Shown in pieces: positions 12,186 to 23,277 of a stretch of 64,000 nt of DNA. How positions within the stretch are numbered: the first letter of the stretch is position 1; every line of letters starts with the position of its first letter. The notes beneath the pieces were generated by a model. It was given only the letters and a program-made list of their open reading frames with translations, searched no databases and was not told the origin of the DNA. The stretch is from Adiantum capillus-veneris. Taxonomy: Eukaryota; Streptophyta; Polypodiopsida; Polypodiales; Pteridaceae. The stretch lies in assembly GCA_014529385.2 (NCBI GenBank), contig CM043958.1:144595734-144659733 (forward strand). The letters are read 5' to 3'. Both the position numbers and the translations under genes were made by a program.

Positions 12186-13006
12186 GTCCAAATAATCCAA
12201 ACGTACCAAAGATCACACCATTAAACTTGATTGAGGTTACTGAGGAGCCATCACAAAATTACACCTATGGTACTAGTAAACATACTCACATGATCGATGC
12301 TCCAAAAACAAAATTATATTCTTGAAGAAAGAGGCACGCAATCAATTGCCCAATCTCAGAAAAAGAAGAAAACACGAAGGAAGAGATCGCAAAAAGCAGT
12401 GAAGTCAGACCCCAGTTCAAAGACCAACATAAGGACTGATAATGACCCCGTATATATGAAACACGCTGAAGAGGATTCTAATTCAAGTGAAATGATGGAG
12501 ACCAAAATGACCAATAGGAAAGAAACCAACAAGGAAGATCGTCTCATGAGCCACAATGGTCAGGATCCAAGAAGAAGATAAGAACTTATCCAAACCTTAC
12601 AAAGGAGATCGAGCGGGTCAAGCAATTAAGGAGTTTGGTAGAAGATACCCAAAGGGATCTAGAGCCAGCACCTAAGCAGATCCAGATCACAGACACAATG
12701 TTCCCTACGCAGCAACAACCTCAAAAAGTCCATAGACCCCTAGCCATACCTAGTGTCATCCAAGAAGAAAGTGACTTAAAGTCATGGGAAAGTGGGCGTA
12801 CTCACTTCTTGTTGGAAAGAATGTTTACAGAGGGACTACATGACCCTATCAAAGAAATGGAGATCCCATCTTCCCCACGTCAAGGGACTGAAGCCCAAAA
12901 GGTGTCGTTAAATATTGCCAAATTGATGGATTTCATGGCTTCAGAAGTTAGAACCACCATCATGTCCAAACTATATGGAGACCTTGAGCTATTCTTAGCT
13001 CTTTGA
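12186..13006 (+). pseudogene. Element B gag/pol linker resumed after copia C
   Basis: Element B continues directly after the CCAAT duplication. Two frames (12297-12581, rich in Lys, Arg, Glu and Ser, and 12635-13006) are open over long stretches but match no domain I recognise. The second, with VEDTQRDLEPAPKQIQITD and KVSLNIAKLMDFMASEVRT, leads toward protease. Basic runs such as KKKKTRRKRSQK suggest a nucleic-acid-binding gag tail. Confidence 0.6.
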
Positions 13007-13054
13007 GCTTTCCTCAGTGGAGAACTGAAGGTCGGGCTACCACAATTTGCACAG

Positions 13055-13489
13055 ATGGATGGAGCTAGGGAGATGCCAATAGAGGAGGAACACTTAGATC
13101 CACAACCCAGCTTAGATGAGAACCTTGTTGTAGAAATACCTATTAACAAGTTGGGACAATACTTTGAGGGAGATGAATCCAATGCAGCCATACCAATCAC
13201 TACCAAGAGATTAACTGTGAAGGGAATCCTTGATGGTGGAGTTGGAGTTAGCATTGTGACTAAAAATTGTTGGGGAACTATGGGAAGACCTCACCTTGGA
13301 ACCACAACCATAGTAGTAAAGATGGCCAATGGGTCTATTGTTAAACCTATTGGGATGCTAGAAGATCTCAAGATCAAGGTCTTTGGACATAAAATAAGGA
13401 TTACCTTCATTGTTATGGATTTCTCCAAGCACACTATGGCATCTGAGATGATCACGTTCTTTCATGAGGGAAGCAAAAATGGTGCATGA
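13055..13489 (+). pseudogene. Element B aspartic protease
   Basis: 145-codon frame with the retropepsin active site ILDGGVGVSIVTKNCW at about residues 58-73 (Asp60), followed by VKMANGSIVKPIGMLEDLKI and FGHKIRITFIVMDF, which match the flap and later strands. DGG replaces DTG/DSG, as in element A, so this variant is probably ancestral to both lineages. The frame is lost soon after residue 140. Confidence 0.8.
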
Positions 13490-13796
13490 CTGGTCTAAAA
13501 ACAATGTCTACTTACAGCTCCAAGATTCTGTCATTCGAGTGGATTTTGTAACTGGTCAAGCACATCCTCTAGGAAACAGGTTTATAATTGATCATAGATC
13601 TGACACCACGCACTTGGTCCCATTGCAGTATTGTTAAACATGTAAAGCGGACACTGATGTTGGGGAAGATTCTCCTTATATGGATGTACTACCTGGGATG
13701 ACTGAGTCGAACAATGTAGATTGGCTCCACCTAACAGCAACCATACACACTTGGGGAAACAGGGGGATGACCTAGGTAACACATGAGGGGGATGAA

Positions 13797-14171
13797 ATGC
13801 CACCACTCGTACCCCTAAATATTCTAGAAGCAATGCATATAGCTTCTGATGACCTGGAAGATAAAGGTATGACTAGCATTGGAACCAGTAGCGTCTCAAA
13901 AGACTATAGCCCACACAATTTGGGGTCAGAATCATCAATTGAAATTGACTCTGAGGATGAAGAATTTGAGTTAAATCTTCGTGAAAATGTGGGGACAAAC
14001 CATTCATGGTCCAGTGGTACCCTAGATGACAATCTATCCAAGGGAGCAGAAGACACAAGTAGCAATTCATCTAGTGACTCTTCACTAGAGATCGACCGTA
14101 ATAAAAAATTAGACAAGAAGAGTAAGAATATAAGAGGCTACAGTATCGAGCAAATGTGCGTGCTAGAATAA
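13797..14171 (+). pseudogene. Element B acidic spacer between protease and RT
   Basis: 125-codon frame rich in Ser, Asp and Glu (SESSIEIDSEDEEFELNL; SSNSSSDSSLEIDRNKKLDK). It has no recognised domain and is probably disordered. Its position between protease and RT suggests a linker of the polyprotein. Confidence 0.5.
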
Positions 14172-14392
14172 ATGAAAAGAAATGTACCGCAAAATGGCTT
14201 AATTATATAGGGACATGTGATGCTCATCGGAAGTTGGTAGATAACTGGGGTGAATACCTTCAAAGCGTTATGTGGTGTAGTCGACAACCCATTGACATCG
14301 CATAGTTAGAGGCTACAGAGAAGCCAAAGTTGAGCCGTACCATAAGGAGACAACAAAATTGAGAGTTAGCTCAACAACAAAAGGAATCGGAA

Positions 14393-15530
14393 GTGAAATC
14401 ACAGTCCACAGAACAACAGGACCCCACAGACTTACACCCTGCACCTGAACATTTCAAATCCTACACCACAGAGGAACGTAAGGTTGTGTATAAAAAGGCT
14501 CAAAGAAAACCTATCGATGGAAGCAATGGAGTCTATGACGGTCTAGCAATAGTTAAGGAAATAGAGTTAGCAGACCTAGGAGAAGAGTCCAAACCTGTTT
14601 TCATTGCCCAAGATCTGATAGAGACTGAGGAGTGTGTACTTAAAAAAATTATCAAGGAATTCATGGATATATTTGCATGGACATATCATGATATGAAAGG
14701 TGTTCCACCTTCCGTGATGCAACACACAATCCCCATGAATAGCATGGATAAACTAGTTGAGCAACGACCCTACCCAATGAATCCTAAATTTGCAAAGATC
14801 GTTCAAGAAGAGATTGAAAAGCTTGTAAAATGCGGATTCATATACCTTGTTGAGCACTCAGAATGGGTGTCTCCAATAGTGATTCTGCCAAAAAAGAATG
14901 GGAAACTCTAAGTATGCGTGGATCTCAAAAAGGTCAATGCCGCCACTAGGAGGGACCATTACCCCTTGCCATATTCAGAACATGTGCTTTAAAGAGTTGC
15001 ACGAAAGGAAGCTTATAGCTTTTAGATGGATACTCTGGCTACAATCAAATCACAATTGTGCTAGAGGACCAAGCTAAAACAGCCTTTATAATCGAATTTG
15101 GAGTGTTCACATTTTGTGTTATGGCTTTTGGCTTAACCAATGCCCCTGCTACCTTTCAAAGATTAATAAACACTGCTTTTAGAGAATATTTGAGGGATTT
15201 TTGTGAAGCTTTCTTAGATGACCTTTGAGTTTATTCCTCGTGGAAAGAACATCTATCATGCTTATGAAAAGTGTTTGAGAAGTGCAGATTCTATCGCATC
15301 TCCTTAAACCCTTTCAAATGTCAATTTTGGGTTAAACATGCAATCATTTTAGGGCATATAGTGTCCAAAAATGAGATTTCCACAGATGAGAGCAAAATTA
15401 AAGCCATTTCTGAATTGCCACCACCTACAAACTATAAAGGAGTTCAAAGGTTCATGGGCCATGTTGGTTATTACCGATGGTTTATTTTTAACTTTGCCGA
15501 GATAGCTCGTCCTTTGTACAAACTTCTTAT
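14393..15530 (+). pseudogene. Element B reverse transcriptase
   Basis: RT blocks in order: FMDIFAWTYHDMKGVP (about 14660), RPYPMNPKFAKIVQEEIEKL, WVSPIVILPKKNGKL (about 14865-14910) followed by a TAA, VCVDLKKVNA, AFGLTNAPATF (about 15125-15157), the catalytic FLDDL box at about 15211-15225 with a TGA directly after it, and GHIVSKNEISTDESKI (about 15353). At least five stops and two frameshifts fall between 14910 and 15270, the worst damage in the polyprotein. Confidence 0.85.
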
Positions 15531-15967
15531 TGAGTTTCACTGGACCGCGGAGTGTAACCATGCTTATGAGTCATTGAAAAAAACCTTGACTAGGGCTCCT
15601 ATTCTACGAGTGCCCGATTGGAATGTAATTTTCCATGTGCATATTGATGCATCGAACTTTGCTATTGGGTGTGCTCTAGCTCAACCAGGAGAACATAAAT
15701 TGGACTACCCCATCAGCTTTGCAAGTCATCAATTGAATGGTGCCGAGAGAAACTATACCACTACAGAGCAAGAAGGTTTAGGTATGATTTATGCAGTGAA
15801 GAAATTTTGCTACTACCTTCTCGCCAACAAGTTTGTTTTCTATGTGGATCATCAAGCCTTGTTGTATCTAGTAAATAAACTTTGTTCCATGGGAAGAATT
15901 ACACGATGGTTGTTAATTCTACTTGAGTTTGATTTTACCGTTGTGGTGAGACCTGGTAAAAGATGTT
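15531..15967 (+). pseudogene. Element B RNase H
   Basis: Open frame continuing from RT (15271-16002). It shows WTAECNHAYESLKKTL, FHVHIDASNFAIGCALAQPG (first catalytic Asp), NYTTTEQEGLGMIYAVKKF (Glu) and FYVDHQALLYLVNK (Asp). It runs directly into the integrase linker by a short frame overlap at 15968, leaving no room for an additional archaeal-type RNase H. Confidence 0.88.
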
Positions 15968-17511
15968 ATGGTGGATCATTTGTCTCACATACCCAATGGT
16001 GAAGCCCCTACTGGAGTTGATGATGAATTGCCCGATACTTCTCTATTCCTGGTTGAGACCATACCTGAATGGAGTGAGAAGATTGTAAACTTTTTAGTTA
16101 ACGGTTTTCCACCCAAAGAGCTTCGTAAGGACATAGCTCGAAAACTGTTAAAAGAATGTGAACCTTATTCTCTCATTGTAGGAACTCTCTACAGGCTAAA
16201 GAAGGATGATATTCTTAGACGTTGTACCTATGAGGATGAGTATTTATATATACTGCAAGAAGCCCACATAGGTATAGTTAGAGAACATTTCTCAGGGGAA
16301 CCAACAGCTAGAAAGGTGTTGCAATCACGCTATTGGTGGCCTACCTTATTCATGGATGCATCACTTTTTGCAAAAGGATGTGATGAATGCCAACGTTACA
16401 AGATCACACAACAAAAGGATAAGATGCCCTTACATCCTATTAAAGTGACTCAACCATTTGAAAAATGGGGTTTGGACTTTGTAGGCCCAATTAGTCCGAC
16501 GGCTCGTAGCACTCTATCTCAATATATTATCGTTGCCACTGACTATGTGAAAAAGTGGGAAGAACCCAGGGCGACACGTAAGGCTGATGCAAGGTCAACT
16601 ACCAAGTTTCTATTGAGAACATTATTACAAGATTGTGTTGTCCCTTTGAGATTGTGAGTGACAATGGTACTCATTTTTTAAATGAAGTGATAAAAGAACT
16701 CACTACCAACTTCATGATAGCTCACCATAAGTCCACTCCTTATTATCCACAAGCAAATGGCCAAGCTGAGAGTACCAGCAAAACTCTCATCTCCATTTTG
16801 ACAAAGACAGTTGAGGCTCATCGTACATATTGGGATTTAAAGCTTACATCAGCTCTATGGGCTTATCGTACTTCTTACAAAGTGGCTATTAATTGTACAC
16901 CATTCAAAATGGTATATGGCCAAGAAGCAGTTATGCCATGGGAATTTGTAATTCCTAGTCTGTGTGCATCTTCACAAGAAGGTTGGGATGGTAACCCTTT
17001 AGTTGAGCACCTATATATCCTTTAGAGGCTAGATGAAGAAAGACAACAGGCTGTGCAAAATGCACTTGTGGAGAAAGATAGAAGGAAGAAATGGTTTGAT
17101 CGTCATCTAAATAACAAAGATATCAATGTTGGTGATAAAGTCCTTATGTATGGAGTGTGTAACAAAAAGAAAAAGTTGAAATATGCTGGAAAAGGGCCAC
17201 ATAGAGTATGTGAAATCACCCCACAAGGAACCATTCATGTGGAGACTCTAGATGAAGTTGAAACCATTGGATTCCTCAATGGGAGCAAATTTAAAAGATA
17301 TTATGATCCTTTAAGCCAAGAGGAGAAACATGCCATCCATCAAAAAAAGGCAGCCAAGGCACAAACAAAATTGAAGAAGATACAAGCTCAAGCTGAGGCT
17401 AAAGAGCGACAACAATGCATAAGATACCAACAAGAGGCCAACCTTGGAGTTACACATGTATTCCACGTTGAAACAGAGGATGATTGGTTGGACTTTGACA
17501 CACCTCTATGA
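15968..17511 (+). pseudogene. Element B integrase
   Basis: Three successive frames. 15968-16657 has the linker (VDHLSHIPNGEAPTGVDDEL), the zinc-binding region (AHIGIVREHF ... CDECQRYK) and the first catalytic Asp in WGLDFVGPI. A frameshift near 16640 leads to 16633-17025 with VSDNGTHF (second Asp) and ANGQAESTSKTL (Glu). After a TAG near 17023, 17053-17511 holds the C-terminal domain with INVGDKVLMY and the GPY/F-like GKGPHRVCEI, then a lysine- and glutamine-rich tail. All three catalytic residues are intact; only frame breaks inactivate it. Confidence 0.9.
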
Positions 17512-17514
17512 TAC

Positions 17515-17714
17515 CCTATTGAGCTAAATAGCACCTATGGAAAAGTGCTATATGATGCGTTCTTGGACACGGGTGCTAAGTATAATTTTCTATCAAATGG
17601 GGTGTGGTGTCAGTTGGGAAAGCCACCTTTATCTGAGAGTATTATCCAAGTCAAGGGTTGTCAACAAGAAAAAAATTATGGTTTTTGGAATCTGGTACAC
17701 TTCCGTCAGTTATG
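17515..17714 (+). pseudogene. Second retropepsin-like motif downstream of integrase in element B
   Basis: A plus-strand frame directly after the integrase stop reads YGKVLYDAFLDTGAKYNFLS followed by NGVWCQLGKPPLSESIIQVKG. LDTGAKYNFLS has the form of a retropepsin active site (hydrophobic-DTG-A-x-x-NF). This is a DTG motif, unlike the DGG protease of the same element at 13055-13489. It ends at a TGA near 17712; the next frame reads PSVMTMGLQLKTFGHAC. It could be a captured protease-like domain, a relic of another element, or chance similarity in a short frame. Confidence 0.5.
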
Positions 17715-17739
17715 ACAATGGGGTTGCAGCTCAAGACTT

Positions 17740-18690
17740 TTGGTCATGCCTGCTAGAACTATGGAGGATAATATAAACCTAGGACACACGTGGACGATAG
17801 CCACCAAATGCACTATTGATTGGGGGATGGGGGGTGTCACAACGCAAAAACCAACTCTTAGCCCTACCACTCAACCCATAGTCCCTGAGATATTGCCTTT
17901 TAAGGAAATAAAACCCAAAACATTGCATGTCCAGGAGGTTGAACCATATGTCCCCATAGCCCAACTCTCTAGAGCTTCAACTGTTGTAGCTGAAATAAAG
18001 CTTGAGACACACAAGACCCATCCTAATATAACAAAGAAAACATGCAAGTGGGTCCCTAAAGCTTCTTTAGCAACCATAGCTAGTGCTCAAAGACAGGATC
18101 CTGGTAAGAGACGTCCCACTCGCCCCAAGATATGTAAAGAAACACTGCGTTCGATCCCTTCAAAACTATTGGAAGCCCAAGGCTACTATGAAGGAAATGA
18201 TCAAATCATGGGTGCCAAAACGTAAATTGTGCTCTTACCTGTCACCTAACCCATGTGAGCCCAATCCTGTAGCTCCAAAATGAATTGACGATTGTGGAAA
18301 GGAAAAAATCACGGAATGCTACACACCGCTCCAGAGTTAGTTTGGGTATCGAAGAAATAATTATTTGTTCCACCTAGCTCAGGAGCAGGGAAGACAAATG
18401 AAGCTTCTTGCTCTTCATGTAGCTCCTATATGGAAATAGAAGCTTCAACATAACCTCCACCTACCGTTGTACATATCCACACGAACAAGGAACAATTTGC
18501 ACCTCCCGTTGTAAGTTCACCACCTACAACAACATTGCAAATAAAATCATGGGAGAGCACCTTACCACCCTTGCAACTAGATGAAATGCCTAGGGTGATC
18601 GAAAACTATTGGTCAAAGTCTTCACCCATAACAACTTGGAACAATTGGTTTCAGAAGGTGACGACATCATTCCAAAAGGTATGATCTACC
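17740..18690 (+). pseudogene. Element B post-integrase ORF remnant
   Basis: The frame 17740-18225 (161 codons) is rich in Pro, Thr and Lys, with ITKKTCKWVPKASLATIAS and CKETLRSIPSKLLEAQGYY. Weakly open sequence continues to about 18690 in other frames (VIENYWSKSSPITTWNNWF). I recognise no domain. It occupies the position where Athila-like elements may carry an extra 3' ORF. No transmembrane segments are visible, so an envelope-like role is not supported. Confidence 0.45.
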
Positions 18691-18977
18691 CAAGGAAGGG
18701 GAGAGTGTTTGCTGACAGTCATCATTCACTCACTGCCCTCTCAACCTTCCTCCCTGATCTCTCAATCTCCCAATCTTAGGGAATATATATATAAAGCTTT
18801 ATACTCACAAAAACAAAATAAAAAAGAAAAGAGCAAGAGCCACCAAACAATAATCTGGAAACTTACAAGTTCTATACATAACACAAAATCAAAAAATATA
18901 TATGCACAACAACATGACCTTTGACACAACCCTTGTAATACTTACACTCTAACCATCATCTATCTGTGTGTACAGAT

Positions 18978-19383
18978 ATGGCTAGTATGCTAGAGTCATC
19001 CAATCCTGCCTTGGGTGAGAGGTACCCTCGTTAGTTTTTACAAGTGTTTCACATAGTCTTTCCGATGCTTGCCTGTGAATGGGATTTGGTAGGTAAGCTA
19101 GCATGTGAGAGGAATTTCGAGGAGTTAGAATGGCTGATACGTCTCTTGACCACGACTGATCCATACTTAGTAGAGAGCGTTTCTCCCATTGCACAAGCCT
19201 ACCCTTTTGACCAAGATGACTATAGACGTCTAGTGACCTTCTTAGTAAACAATGATGCCGCTAATGATGGAGAAGATTTAGATTGATTACACGAATGACA
19301 CATATGATCTCACGGATGATGACTTTGTTTTTCTCGATGACGAAGATAGGGGTTTAGCCTTAGGGTTTTCTCCCAATCTCTAA
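18978..19383 (+). pseudogene. Unrecognised small acidic ORF in the 3' part of element B
   Basis: An ATG at 18978 opens MASMLESSNPALGERYPR, then one TAG (19032-19034), then continues in frame to 19286 with LLTTTDPYLVESVSPIAQAY and DQDDYRRLVTFLVNNDAAND. A small frame change extends it as DYTNDTYDLTDDDFVFLDDE to a TAA at 19381. The composition is strongly acidic at the C-terminus. I cannot assign a family. It might be a captured host exon or an element-specific accessory protein. Confidence 0.4.
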
Positions 19384-20572
19384 AATATACTATTCCCTTG
19401 ACTCTCTAGGGAGAGTGCAAATAATTAGGTTAGGGTTCCTTATGTCTTTTAATTGTGTTCAATAAGGGTTGGTACCTTTTCCCAATGAAGTGCCTCTGGT
19501 AGGTGGATGTTTGGTGGTGACTATTATGCAATTTGTGACTACATAAAGATGCCTTCAAAGGACAACGACAATGGATGTTTACATGTGACAACGGATATTC
19601 TCCATTATATCAGGTGTACTACTTCCTTTTATCTATGCTTTCCACAGTTACATGTTTGCATCTTGTCATTTAAGTTTCTAACAATGCATAAGATTTATGA
19701 AGTTGTGACATTGCCAATTTAGATGCTATAATTTTTTCAAACTTCTAGTACCTTGTTCTTCTCTTTGAGTTTGGTCTATTAGTTGGCTTTAAGTAGGTAT
19801 GAGGACCTTAGGCTAAACTAAGCCACTTAATTGCTGACTTTAATTCCTAAATAGTCTATTAATTGTAGTAAATTTAGTAATGTTTTAGACTATGAGGATA
19901 TAGTTCTCTCTAGCTTATTCCACCTAAGTGTGACTTGTGTTGTGGAAGTCCATGTGTTACGCTGGTATTTGAGACCTCGAGTCTCCCAGCTAGTTTATGC
20001 TCAAGCTGGTATTTGAGACCTCGAGTCTCCCAGTTGCTGATATTTGAGACCTCGAGTCCCCCAGCTACTTGTAGCAACTATGACAACGCCACAAAAAAAA
20101 GAGAAAAAGAGTAAAAAAAAAAGCAAAAGCAAATAGCACCAAACTTCCTTGTATTTTATGTTGATCACACTTAAGTGATATAAGTGACAAGATCACTAGT
20201 CTTTAGACCCCGACGAGCATTCCTAGGGTTAACTACTCTCTAATCAATATTTTTTAATTAACGTTAGACAATCTAGTACTTACTTTATCCCTAGCTCTCG
20301 TGTACTTCTCTTAAAGTCAACCTAATAGACCTTAACTCAATTGCATTTCATTCAGGTACTACACTTGTTCTAGTTGGCAATGTTATAATTCATGAAAATT
20401 TTTTTTGCATTTCCTAGAATATCATGTATGCATCTCACTTATTGCACGACTGCACATGCTTCCTTTGAGCTTTCACAATGTTGCTTTTCTTTTGACACGA
20501 GTACTCCTATCGTGGATCCCGATGCTGCACTGTTATATTCCGATGGTGGAATCTACATCAGGAAGGGGGGCA
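19384..20572 (+). other. Element B 3' untranslated region and polypurine tract
   Basis: No gene is seen. The region contains the triple hairpin repeat at 19962-20064 and A-rich runs near 20090-20130. The polypurine tract AGGAAGGGGGG (about 20560-20570) lies two bases before the 3' LTR. Long, variable 3' untranslated regions are known for Tat/Athila-type plant elements. Confidence 0.7.
19962..20064 (+). repeat. Three short repeats, each an imperfect palindrome
   Basis: Copies of a 28-base unit at 19962-19989, 20006-20033 and 20037-20064. The first two are identical and the third differs at two positions. Each unit folds on itself: CTGG pairs with CCAG, and GAGAC pairs with GTCTC around a TCGA centre, with one extra C and a five-base bulge. 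Spacing between starts is 44 and 31 bases. Confidence 0.85.
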
Positions 20573-21119
20573 TGTTAACCCACCGACGTCCACTTCTAGT
20601 AGTCATGGGCCAGGCTTGTCAGTCCAATAGGAAAAGGGTAGAGTGATCACCGATGAGAGGTGCACTCTAACAGGAACATTCAAGGGTTAGTTGGCTAAGC
20701 ATGGGTGCCCAAGTGTGAATGGGCGAGCTCATATAAAAGTCACCTAAACCTAAAAATCACTCATTCTCTCATTTGTGCAATTGAAGAGTGCTCTTGCTCC
20801 ATCTCCATCTTCTTCTTCATCTCCTTGTATGTGTGTGTATGCATGAGAGAGAGTGAGAGAGAGAGAGAGAGAGAATGTGTGTGATCGAGCATTGCGATGA
20901 TGGCACGACGATGACGAGGCGGTTAAGCGCGGCACGGTAGTATCTCCTTCTTCTTCACGGTGAGGAATCCTCCACGAAGGTGAGTGTAGGGTGGTGAGTG
21001 ACACACCCTTGCTCTCTTGAGCTTGCTAGATTAGTTTGGTTGTGTGCTTGCAGGCATTTGTGGCTCGCACACAGTGTACGGAAAGTCCCTTGCATTGACA
21101 CGTGCGATAGACGCGTACA
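20573..21119 (+). repeat. Element B 3' LTR
   Basis: 547 bp, TGTTAACCCACCGA...CGCGTACA, followed by GATGG. A TATA-like CATATAAAAG lies at about 20730-20739. Differences from the 5' LTR are scattered and mostly transitions, plus a longer GA/GT repeat at about 20828-20882. Confidence 0.92.
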
Positions 21120-21889
21120 GATGGCCAATGATAAAGTCCAATGTGTCCAGCAGGCCGCCAAGGCAGCCCGCACAGTGTCTGAATTGAGTTCATTCTTGGG
21201 GTATGTAAATTTTTTACAGAAGATTTGTTGACATGTTTGGTACAAAGGCATTACCTCTATATGAGCTTACCAAGAAAACCAGTAAGTTCATTTGGACTTC
21301 TAAATGTGAAGGAAGCTTCAATGTCTTAAAAATGCCATTATCAGTAAGCCGGTACTCCGACAACCAGACTCGAATGTTATATTCCATGTGTATGTTGATG
21401 CTTTGGGGCTGGCAATGGGGGAAATACTGGTTCAACCAGATGGAAGGACGGATTATCCAGTTTATTTTTCCAATTGAATATTTGGTCTAGATGAACAGGG
21501 ATATACTACCACAGAGAGAGAAGCACTGGGAATGGTTTTCAATGCCACCAAGTTTTGGCATTACTTACTAGGCAAATTATTTCATTTCTATGTGGATCAT
21601 CAGGCACTACTATTTTTTTATCAACAAAGTTATTATCCAAGGAAGATTAATCAGATGGATGATGTTCCTGATGGAGTTCAAGTTCTGCATATTCCACAAG
21701 CCTTGTAGGTCTCGTTGTGGTGCTGATTTTCTTTCCAGAAGTATTGAAGGCTATTCTGAAATATCCTTGAGGGATGAGCCAATAGATCCAGAGCTGTTTC
21801 AGGTGACAATCGAGGAAAATTCAGACCTTGAATGGTATGATGTATATCAGTTCCTTTCACGAAGAGGATTCCCAGACAATTGGACTTAG
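21120..21889 (+). pseudogene. Element A RT end and RNase H
   Basis: Begins NDKVQCVQQAAKAART and SSFLGYVNF (RT thumb/connection), then a frame-broken stretch (21230-21360), then FHVYVDALGLAMGEILVQPD, GYTTTEREALGMVFNATKFW and FYVDHQALLFF, the three RNase H catalytic blocks. The linker GADFLSRSIEGYSEISLRDE leads to integrase. Several frameshifts and stops occur. Confidence 0.85.
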
Positions 21890-23277
21890 AATCACAAGAA
21901 AACTCTGATCATTAAGAGTCTGAAGTACACCATAATAGGAGAATTTCTCTATAGATTGGGCATAGATGGTGTTCTTCAAAGGTGTGTGCCAATGGAAGGG
22001 AGGATGCAAGTCATCTCTAAAGCACACGATGGGGATTTTGGAGGACACTTCTCCACTAATATCACTTATAAGAAGATTCTGCAAGCCATATTATGGTGGC
22101 AAACACTGATAGCAGAGGTCCAAATTTTTTGCATGACTTCTGATATATGTCAGAGAATGGGCAGACCAATAGTAGTTGATATGACTCCACTCACTCCAAT
22201 ACATCCATTGGGCGTATTCATGAAATGGGGTATGGACTTCATGGGACCATTCAAGAAGGTTACTCCAAGGAAGAACCGGTACATCTTGATGGCTACCTGT
22301 TATGTCACTAAATGGGTAGAGGCAAAGGCTCTTCCAGATAATACTGCCAAGTCCACTACTGTTTTTCTGTTTGAAAACATTATTTGCCGCTATGGATGCC
22401 CCATTGAAATTGTGTTTGATCAAGGGACACATTTCATTAATAACACAATGGAAATTCTAATGGAGATGCTGTCAGTTAAGCACAGGAAATCGAGTCTGTA
22501 TTATCCCAGGTGCAATGGTCAAGCAAAGAGCAGTAATAAAACCATCAAGAATATTTTGACCAAGATTGTTCAGAAGGAGCCACACCAGTGGGATATCAAG
22601 CTCCAGACTGCTCTATGGGCTTACAGAACAGCTTATAAAGTCACCACTGGAATGACACCTTTCAGAATGGTGTATGATACTGAAGCTGGAGTGCCTATTG
22701 AATTTATAATTCCCAGTCTTAGAACGGAAGTTGAATATGGATTAGATTTTAATCATAATCTCAAACAAAGACTAGAGGAATTATTGCACATGGATGAGTT
22801 ACGACAAAGAGCCATGCTGGAACAGGAGATTGTTGAGCAACACAGAAAGCACTGGCATGATAGAAGGATGAAGGTTAGGGAGTTTCAGAAGGGTGACTTA
22901 GTTTTGCTATATCAGTCCAAACTGAGCCCTAAGAAACCGAATTTGAAGATAGATTGGACTTGTCCATTTGAAGTTGATTGGGTATTTTAAAATGGCATAG
23001 TGAGGCTGAAAGACTTATCTGGATTATTGCTGCCAGGTGTTTATAATAGGGCCAAGATCAAGTTATATTATTCTAATGACAAGGAGATCTCCAGAGGTGA
23101 TGATACTGGTATTCCAAGTATTGATGACCAGGGATTGTTAGATCCTACTATTCTAAATCTTTTCCATGTCAACCCAGTATCAGAACCAGTAAAGTCTCAG
23201 TATGACAAACCAGTGCTAGTAAACAAAGCCAGGGGAGTTTCAGAATCAGTACCAATTTCTATGGGAAAAAGGGCCTA
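21890..23277 (+). pseudogene. Element A integrase
   Basis: The long frame 21956-22990 (about 345 codons) has a degenerate zinc region (HDGDFGGHFSTNITYKKIL, CMTSDICQRMG), the first catalytic Asp in WGMDFMGPFKKV, the second in VFDQGTHFINN, and NGQAKSSNKTIKN where the expected catalytic Glu is Lys. The C-terminal part shows FQKGDLVLLYQSKLSPKKP. After a TAA at 22988, 23000-23277 continues in style with LKDLSGLLLPGVYNRAKIKL. The substitution means loss of activity regardless of the frame breaks. Confidence 0.88.

Larger units (their letters stand above)
2338..21119 (+). mobile_element. Ty3/gypsy element B (OTA-type, non-chromodomain), full length, carrying nested copia C
   Basis: Complete element with TG...CA LTRs, a priming site, a polypurine tract and GATGG duplications. 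It is 18.8 kb with its nested copia (6634-12180) and about 13.2 kb without. Domain order on the plus strand is gag, protease, RT, RNase H, integrase, then more than 3 kb of extra sequence before the 3' LTR. The priming site resembles a decayed Asp-tRNA complement and there is no chromodomain, which points to the Ogre/Tat/Athila group. No second (archaeal-type) RNase H is visible between RNase H and integrase, so it is not a typical Tat or Ogre. LTRs differ at roughly one base in ten by eye: an old insertion. Confidence 0.9.

Noticed and set aside
17740-19383. Envelope-like gene in element B
   Set aside because: No signal peptide, hydrophobic membrane span or fusion-like segment is visible in the post-integrase frames.
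19962-20064. CRISPR array
   Set aside because: Only three palindromic units with uneven spacers in a plant retroelement; no cas genes and a eukaryotic context.
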